61,759 bases of DNA, taken from CAVUXJ01 sp963814975. GTDB taxonomy: Bacteria; Acidobacteriota; Vicinamibacteria; Vicinamibacterales; CAVVIG01. Under the pieces are notes generated by a model. It had not been told where the DNA came from, made no database searches, and worked only from the letters and a program-made list of their open reading frames with translations. The stretch covers positions 1 through 61,759 of the forward strand of contig CAWFFB010000004.1 in the NCBI GenBank assembly GCA_963814975.1. Reading direction: 5' to 3'. Made by a program: the position numbers and the translations under genes. Positions 56,136 through 61,759 of the stretch are shown piece by piece (position 1 is the stretch's first letter; each line of letters starts with the position of its first letter).

Positions 56136-57370
56136 CAGCGTTCCTTGCCGCCCAATTCCTCGTCTTCCCCGAATTGTCCCTTGAGCAGCTGTGATTTGAG
56201 CGTGAAGCCACCTTTGGACACGACACGTTCGCCTGCGCGCAGGCCGGTGAGAACGATGCGAGAACCCTCGGACTCCGACCCGAGCTCGACGTCACGAATC
56301 TGAAACTTGCCGGCATCCTCGAGCGGCACGAAGACAACCGTGCGCTCACCGATTCGTTGCACGGCCGTCGAGGGGATCATTAGCTGGTCGCCGCCCGTGC
56401 GTCTGCCCTCAATGGCCACTTCTACGAACATGCCGATGCGCAGGCGCTGACCGGGATTTGGCACTTGGACGCGCACGGGAGCCGTGCGCGTGTCGGCATC
56501 GAGCTGCGACTCGATGTAGCTGACCTTGCCGATGATCGTGGCATTGTCGAGGGCGGCGACGCGAATCTCGACAGGGGCGCCAACCTGCACGGCCGGCAGC
56601 CGTGCCTCTGGCAAATTCACCATCACCCATACAGTTGACAGATTCGCCAGCTTAATGACCGTGGTGCCAACGGCAATCCATTGACCGGGATTCACGAGGC
56701 GCTCGATGACTGTCGCGCTCGATGGCGCGCGCACCGACGTCGTCGAGGCCACGGCCGCAGTGCCACTATCTGCGGATGCTCCGAGCGCGGCCAGTCTCTG
56801 GCGAAGTTGCGCGACTTCGGCCTGTCCGGCGCTTTGTGCCGCCTCTGCGGCGACGAGGTCCTTGCCAGCGCCTGCGCCCAATTCCACGAGGCGCCGCGTA
56901 CGCGTGAGCGTGGCGTCCGCCTCCGTGAGCCGCGCCTCGGCCGCACGCAGATTGCCCTGCAGTTCGGCCACTTCGGGACTGGACATCGTTAGGAGCACGG
57001 TGCCGGCGCTGACGGCCGTGCCTTCAACCACCGAGAGCCGTTCGACACGTCCGCTGACAAGTGGTGTCACGTCCTGAACCTGGAGTTCGTTGGGTTCCAC
57101 GGTGCCCGACGCCGTGACTCGCTCGACGCGAGGGCTCAGGGTGACGGTGGCCATCTCGAGGCCCGCACCCTTGAGAACCTCGGCGCTGACAAGGAGTTCC
57201 TCGGTAGACGCTTGCGGCGGTGCAGCGCCTTCTGCCTCAGTTGGCGGCTCCTCCCCTTCGCTACGGAACGCTGTCCACAGACCAAACGCCGTCAGAGCGA
57301 CGAACACTCCAACAGCGACCATCACCGCGTCACGGCGAAAGAGCCGGCGCGTCTGCGAGCCCGGCGTCAC
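56135..57370 (-). CDS. czcB: RND efflux periplasmic adaptor CzcB type
   Basis: 411 residues, intact. Anchor near the N-terminus (AVMVAVGVFVALTAFGLWTA), then an MFP fold: barrel-sandwich VTASGTVEPNELQVQDVTPL, SGRVERLSVVEGTAVSAGTV, a helical hairpin (LQGNLRAAEARLTEADATLT, ARLRQ-like EVAQLRQRLAALGASADSG), the lipoyl return SSATVIERLVNPGQWIAVGT, beta-barrel VEIRVAALDNATIIGKVSYI and a C-terminal membrane-proximal domain. It bridges CzcA and CzcC. It overlaps czcC by 4 bp and czcA by 1 bp. Confidence 0.92.
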   Translation of the reverse strand: MTPGSQTRRLFRRDAVMVAVGVFVALTAFGLWTAFRSEGEEPPTEAEGAAPPQASTEELLVSAEVLKGAGLEMATVTLSPRVERVTASGTVEPNELQVQDVTPLVSGRVERLSVVEGTAVSAGTVLLTMSSPEVAELQGNLRAAEARLTEADATLTRTRRLVELGAGAGKDLVAAEAAQSAGQAEVAQLRQRLAALGASADSGTAAVASTTSVRAPSSATVIERLVNPGQWIAVGTTVIKLANLSTVWVMVNLPEARLPAVQVGAPVEIRVAALDNATIIGKVSYIESQLDADTRTAPVRVQVPNPGQRLRIGMFVEVAIEGRRTGGDQLMIPSTAVQRIGERTVVFVPLEDAGKFQIRDVELGSESEGSRIVLTGLRAGERVVSKGGFTLKSQLLKGQFGEDEELGGKER

Positions 57371-58742
57371 GGCTGAAACCCCGTGAGTCCGATGGCCGCC
57401 CGTAAGTCCACCATCGCGCGGTAACGCTCCGCCAGAGCCTCGGTGTACTCCTGCTGCGCTTCCAGCATGCGTCGCTGCTCGGTGATCACATCAGTGATCC
57501 GAAATTCTCCAAGGTCGTACGCCGCTTGAATGACGCGGATATTGTCAGTAGAGCGATCGATCACGCCCCGCTCGAAAATCGCGATGGCCGCGCGGGTGGC
57601 CTCCGATCGGCGAAATGCGCTCGTCACTTCGGCTTGCACCGTCTGTTCGACAAATTCGCGACGCATCTGCGCTTGCCGGATCGCGACGGCCGCTTCGGCT
57701 CTTGCGCCTTGATTAGCATTGAAGGAATGGAAGCGCGATCGACGCGCCAAATGCCAGAACTCGGTCGTCCTGCACCACCGGGGCCAGCGGCATCGGGAGA
57801 TCATTCGCTGTGCGGCTGGTCGTGAACTTCCCCGATACGGTCATGTCCGGGTACGCGTCTGCATGCGCGAGGCGTAACCCCGCTTGCGCCGCAGTTTCGC
57901 TCAACCGCGCCAGCCGCAGATCCGGTCGCTGCTGAAGCGCGACCGCGATCGCCGCCTCGATGGAAACTGGCACGGAAACGGAACCGGCCGTGAGGGCGGG
58001 CAGCGGATCGTCGAGGACGAAGAGGCTCACTCGCGGCCATCCCAGTCAGAAGCCTCAGCGTGATGAGAGCGGCCTCCAGACGGCCCTCCACAAGCGCCCG
58101 ACGCGAACGCAGGCGCTCGACCTCGGTCAGCAGCAGGTTCAGTTCGAGCGGAGCGGTATCACGCTCATCAACTCGAATCCGGACGACCCGAAGCGTCTGC
58201 TCATCCAGGCCTTGGACGCTACTCGTAATCTGCAGCTCACGAAGCGTCGCGAGCGCGCCGGCGTGCGCGCTGAGCACCTCGCGTGTCAGTTGCCGCTCCC
58301 GATCCGCCACCTCGGCCTCAACGACGGCCAGCTCTGCTTCCGCCAGATCGATTCGGCGCTGCCGTCTGGCGCCCAGCTCGATCGGCAGCGCGAACCCCAG
58401 ACTGAGGTCTCGCTCGTCTGGCGAGCCCGTGAAGCGGCCCGTGCTCCGCTCTACCTCGACGGTGGGATTCGGTCGCAGGCCCGCTTGTCGCAACCGGGCA
58501 CGGCCGCGTTCAAGGTCGAGGCGCGCCGAGGAGAGCTCGCGATTCGCCAGGAGTGCGCGGCGCACCAGATAATCAGCGTTGGCGCGTCCGAATTGCCCCG
58601 CAGTGATCGTGGCACGATACGAATCGGCTGCTGCGGCTGTCGGGATCGACGTCTGAGCGGCGACCGGATGGAAGAACAACGTCGTGCACGCGATCAGCGC
58701 GCCCGACAGTGCCACACGGCGCGCATGGTACAACTGATTCAT
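57367..58742 (-). CDS. czcC: TolC-family outer-membrane factor CzcC type, two frameshifts
   Basis: About 458 residues from ATG 58742. Signal peptide: ALSGALIACTTLFFHPVAAQ. Repeated TolC helical halves: LANRELSSARLDLERGRARL, RLRQAGLRPNPTVEVERSTG, ERDLSLGFALPIELGARRQR, VRVRVDERDTAPLELNLLLT-like VRIRVDERDTAPLELNLLLT. Frame changes near 58045 and 57718 join VALQQRPDLRLARLSETAAQ and QAQMRREFVEQTVQAEVTSA, and the end ERYRAMVDLRAAIGLTGFQ is canonical. First structural gene of the czcCBA operon. Confidence 0.9.
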
Positions 58743-58834
58743 GGCGTTTGCCCTTTGGAAATGTGCTTCGCGACGCTGTAGCGGACGCAGAGCGATCCTC
58801 TGATCCGCTGAAACCCGACTGAGGAAGGGCCGGC

Positions 58835-59242
58835 CTAGATGCGAAAGTCGCGGAGGACTAGAAATCGCGGGGAGTCTATGGTGCTAAGGATCGCTGATCC
58901 TGGAGGCGCACTGCGGCTGAGGCTGGCCTGCAGCGGGAGGTGAGCGCAACAGATGCCTGACGCATCATCGCGCGCTGCTCGCGTAAGCGATGACAACGTG
59001 CGTCCACGTCCGTGCCGAGGTCCTTCCTCGAGGGCCTGCGACCCCATTGATCGTTCCGATGCAATGAGTGCTAATACTCGCGCGGCGAGGACAACTCCAA
59101 GAGAGAAGAGGACGAACAAGACAAGCGACACATAGGTACCGTCGTGGGGCCAATGCTCCCCGCGGTCCACAACCTCATAGAGAGGGAGCAGAATGAACAG
59201 CGCGATGCTAAATAGCGTCGCTACGGTTCTGAACCGTTGCAT
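58835..59242 (-). CDS. Small two-helix membrane protein upstream of czcCBA
   Basis: 135 residues. Two hydrophobic segments: VATLFSIALFILLPLYEVVD and TYVSLVLFVLFSLGVVLAAR. The loop between contains DRGEHWPHDG with two His that could bind metal, and the soluble tail contains two Cys and a His (SGICCAHLP). It is 93 bp upstream of czcC on the same strand and may be the first gene of the efflux operon. No family name can be given. Confidence 0.6.
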   Translation of the reverse strand: MQRFRTVATLFSIALFILLPLYEVVDRGEHWPHDGTYVSLVLFVLFSLGVVLAARVLALIASERSMGSQALEEGPRHGRGRTLSSLTRAARDDASGICCAHLPLQASLSRSAPPGSAILSTIDSPRFLVLRDFRI

Positions 59243-59606
59243 GTGTCCGACCGAAATGGTAGTCGCTCATGCGGTCCGGCGCAAGCCTCGGGCCAAACCC
59301 GCCTGAGGTCTCGGTACAGCCCTGAGCCGCGAGCAACGCCGCTGGTGGGGTCGGGAACTGGCGCGGTAATCCGTAGGCGGCTCCTTGGCTGGTCCGGGGT
59401 TTCCGAAAGTCTCGCCATACGGCCCCAAGGGCGAACCTGTCGCTCAGGCCGTGAGGGGCTTGCGGGCTGCCGCGGCCCGAGCTCGCCCCGCGTACAGCAG
59501 TTGAATCCGCTCCGCGTCGTGCTCGACCCGCACGACGTCAGTCAACAGCGCGAAATGCTGCGCCGCCATCTGGACATACTTGGCGCATCTCATATCGTAA
59601 TATATG
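59243..59606. other. Boundary region between czc operon and phage-like genes
   Basis: 364 bp. No gene with support; a minus-strand frame at 59444-59638 has plausible composition but no motif. From about 59590 it becomes AT-rich into the promoter of the next gene. It is the most likely place for a prophage border, but no repeat that would mark an att site was found. Confidence 0.4.
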
Positions 59607-59635
59607 TTGTCAAGTATTGTCAGAAGTGTTACACT
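59607..59635 (+). promoter_or_regulatory. Near-consensus sigma70-type promoter
   Basis: -35 TTGTCA (59607-59612), a 17-base spacer and -10 TACACT (59630-59635), in an AT-rich island. The predicted start of transcription is about 59642, which is within two bases of the GTG at 59644, so the transcript may be leaderless. Confidence 0.6.
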
Positions 59636-59643
59636 CACGGGTC

Positions 59644-59910
59644 GTGAGCGCAGCGACCAAAGGTTCAGGACATCCGAGGACCGGCCTTCGCCCCGGCGAG
59701 AAATCCTCCGACTACCACCAACTGACCATCCGCGTGCCGGAATCTACCGTGCGGCTCCTCAGAGCGGCGAACGCCGCCCTGTCGCGCTCGCGGTGGCGCC
59801 TTATTACCGAGGCTCTCCAGGTGTATCTCGCCGATGGGAAGCCGTTGACCGCCGAGCAGCGCGCCGCCGTGCAGCGCGTGGAGCGGGCACTCCCGAAAGA
59901 GACGCCGTAG
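59644..59910 (+). CDS. Ribbon-helix-helix-like small protein
   Basis: 88 residues from GTG 59644. DYHQLTIRVPESTVRLLRAA followed by NAALSRSRWRLITEALQVYL is a beta-strand plus two helices, as in RHH/CopG DNA-binding proteins, with a longer tail (KPLTAEQRAAVQRVERALP). RHH proteins act as dimers in repressors or antitoxins. No toxin gene lies next to it; the downstream genes are phage-like, so it may be a phage regulator. The ATG at 59617 would lie inside the promoter spacer and is rejected. Confidence 0.7.
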   Translation: MSAATKGSGHPRTGLRPGEKSSDYHQLTIRVPESTVRLLRAANAALSRSRWRLITEALQVYLADGKPLTAEQRAAVQRVERALPKETP

Positions 59911-59949
59911 GATAAATTCCGCCCGCTTTCATGAAAGGCAGCATAGGAG

Positions 59950-60256
59950 ATGAGTATGGTGAAATGGGAATATCACCTCGAAAGGTCGGGAAGTGTTGAG
60001 CGATTTGAGCACCTCACATCTCGACTCAATACGTTGGGCGACGAAGGGTGGGAGGCGATTGGAGTCTCCGAATATGACCAGGATCGTCACTGTTCTGTTG
60101 AAGCGCCACAAGGTGGAACGCCTCAGAGTTGAGGCGGAGTCGAACGCGCCAAGCATTCACATCGGCATTCCTCTCGGTGGGATGCCGCAGGCCAAGGCGA
60201 TCAGGCGAACTCAAGAAATGTGCGCCATCCGTTCGCTGGCTGCTGTCGGTACGTGA
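59950..60256 (+). CDS. DUF4177-like protein, one frameshift
   Basis: MVKWEYHLERSGSVERFEHL and TSRLNTLGDEGWEAIGVS form the DUF4177 core (WEY, LN-LG-GWE). After a frame change near 60065, RIVTVLLKRHKVERLRVEAE supplies the expected VLLKR ending strand. In the original frame the product would stop at 60132. GGAG lies 12 bases upstream. The C-terminal extension to 60256 is unconfirmed. Small DUF4177 proteins are frequent in phage and host genomes, and their function is unknown. Confidence 0.6.
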
Positions 60257-60308
60257 GAGCAGCGCGCCATCGTCGGTCGTCGGACACGCAGCCTGACTGG
60301 AGTGACCT

Positions 60309-60741
60309 ATGCCGAAGGGTGGCAAGCGGCCGGGGCCGGCGCGAAGAAGGGGGTGCCGCAGACGCGCACGCTCGAAAAGATGGACCTGCCTGCGGCAGCA
60401 GCGCGCCTACGCGCAGCACCTCCCGGCGCTGTCGCAGGCCCGGCTCGACCTCGCGCTCGGCTGCCATCACCTGATGGGCAAGGAGCGGGACGGGACGTTC
60501 ACGCGGATCACCGACCCGGACAAGATGCTGGGCCGTGCTGAACAGCGGCGCCACGTTCTACAACCTGTACGCCCAGAATCCCGATCGCAATGCGCTGAAG
60601 GACATCGACGATCGGCTGCTCGGGGACGCCGACGCAGCAGATGGAGCTCTCCGGCCGGAAGGGCAACCGCTCGCGACGCGGTCGGACACGGAACTGAAGG
60701 TGCTGGCCCTCGCGCTGATCGCGAAACTCGATGCTGACTGA
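60309..60741 (+). CDS. Phage small terminase-like protein, frameshifted
   Basis: ATG 60309 begins MPKGGKRPG; one frame away it continues AGAKKGVPQTRTLEK, the basic N-terminus of many phage DNA-packaging proteins. ALSQARLDLALGCHHLMGKE with RDGTFTRITDPDKM and LNSGATFYNLYAQNPDRNAL then KDIDDRLLG follow. The likely end is TELKVLALALIAKLDAD-stop at 60739-60741, overlapping the terL start. Three frame changes are needed. Small terminase subunits bind the packaging site. Identification rests mainly on the position before terL. Confidence 0.65.
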
Positions 60742-61759
60742 CACCGAACGCGACCGCCTGCTGGCGGTGACCGCGGAACTGCAGCGGCGCCGGGACTCCC
60801 GGTTCAACGGGTTCTTCGGCGAGACGGGGCCGGTGCGCCGCGGTCTGACCCGAAGCATCTGGAGTTCTTCGCGGCCGGGCGCAGTTCAAGGAGCGCCTGT
60901 TCATGGCCGCCAACCGCGTCGGCAAGTCGGAAGCCGGCGCCTACGAGGTGACCTGTCACGCGACCGGCCTGTATCCGTCCTGGTGGACGGGTCGTCGGTT
61001 TCACGCCCCCGTCGAAATCTGGGCCTCGGGCACCAACAGCCAGACGACGCGCGACATCGTGAGCAGGCGCCGGGCACGGGCATGGTGCCGCCGCATCTCA
61101 TCGTGTCGATGCAGACCGCTCGCGGGCTCCCCGGCGCCCTCGAAGGGCGCTGATCCGGCATGTCTCGGGCGGCCAGAGCGTGCTCGGGTTCAAGACGTAC
61201 AACAGGGCCGACCCTCGTTCGAGGGCACGGCCAAGCATGTCATCTGGGACGATGAAGAGCCGCCGGCAGACGTCTACACGGAGCAGCTCTATCGGGACGG
61301 TCACGACGAAAGGCATCGTCCTGTGTGACGTTCACGCCGCTGCAGGGCATGTCCGACGTGGTGCGCGGGTTCCTCGAGCCGGAATCAGACGCCGCCCAGG
61401 AGTTCAAGTGGTTCGTCCAGGCGGGCTGGAAGGACGTGCCGCACCTGGACGGTGAAGAGAAACGTGCCCTGCTCGCGAGCACGCCGCTCATCAAATCCAC
61501 GCGCGCACCGAAGGCGAGCCGATGCTCGGCTCCGGCGCCATCTACCCCATCGCCGAAGCCGACATCATCACGCCGACCTGCGAGATCCCGAGACCTGGCG
61601 CGCGGGTGTATGCGCTGGACGTCGGGGTGGAACCGGACGGCGGCGATCTGGGGCGCGGAGGAGCCGGGCACCGGGATCATCGATCTGTATTCGAGCACTA
61701 TCAGGGGCAGGGCGAGCCGGCGAGCCACGCGCAAGCGATCCGGTCGCGGGGCGACCGGA
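60731..61759 (+). CDS. terL: Phage terminase large subunit, partial and frameshifted
   Basis: ATG 60731 overlaps terS. The ATPase: QFKERLFMAANRVGKSEAGA (Walker A-like RVGKSE), YEVTCHATGLYPSWWTGRRF, VEIWASGTNSQTTRDIV, then after a frame change FEGTAKHVIWDDEEPPADVY (Walker B IWDDEEP), TKGIVLCTFTPLQGMSDVVR (motif III) and EFKWFVQAGWKDVPHL. The nuclease domain starts VYALDVG before the right edge. At least four frame changes occur. It cuts and translocates phage DNA into procapsids. The tail and head genes would lie beyond the window. Confidence 0.85.

Noticed and set aside
59444..59638. Minus-strand 64-codon open frame
   Set aside because: It overlaps the promoter of the RHH gene and has no motif.

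Overview
The window looks like a piece of an Acidobacteriota chromosome, most likely of the Vicinamibacteria type. This is inferred from high GC, the core gene order tilS-ftsH-folP-cdaA-cdaR, a Ser/Thr kinase fused to a long TPR tail, a cytoplasmic HTH-membrane-PEGA protein, a PEP-CTERM tail and many secreted beta-propeller or beta-barrel proteins. No rRNA or other phylogenetic marker was available to confirm it. Conserved, normally essential genes (ftsH, tilS, folP, queA) each carry several 1-2 base indels. The assembly therefore seems to contain uncorrected indel errors, and a frameshift alone is not treated here as proof of a pseudogene.

Layout. 1-6.9 kb (minus strand) is a core block: queA, a CAU tRNA, tilS, ftsH, folP, cdaA and cdaR (runs off the left edge). 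7-13.2 kb has a small beta-barrel protein and a carboxylate-use locus: an MmgE/PrpD protein divergent from tctC-tctB-tctA and an isocitrate-lyase/PEP-mutase-type lyase. 13.5-17.0 kb has an HTH-TM-PEGA protein and a Ser/Thr kinase. 18-27.4 kb holds an amino acid permease, a membrane protein, an NTF2-like protein, a STAS plus FHA-GAF-PP2C signalling pair, a large membrane protein with a truncated glycosyltransferase, and an alpha/beta hydrolase.

28.0-31.1 kb is the most interesting part: a SIR2-like protein overlapping by 8 bp a nucleotide-binding nSTAND-type protein with a membrane helix, a long Ala/Glu-rich coiled coil and an NTF2-like tail. It resembles a two-gene NAD-depleting defence module with an unusual C-terminal arrangement. 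31.1-38 kb and 48.7-51.2 kb are gene graveyards: cut PEP-CTERM, kinase-propeller, GHKL, GNAT and serine-recombinase pieces, and two copies of one small gene. tRNA/tmRNA-like fragments at 43.05 and 45.24 kb suggest old integration sites. Between these lie intact secreted enzymes (D-aminoacylase, EEP-family lipoprotein, PAP2 phosphatase, a cytochrome-c/propeller protein, a GDPD fusion).

53-59.2 kb (minus) is a czcCBA-type heavy-metal RND efflux operon. From 59.6 kb to the right edge there is a phage-like module: a ribbon-helix-helix protein behind a near-consensus promoter, a DUF4177-like protein, and small and large terminase subunits.
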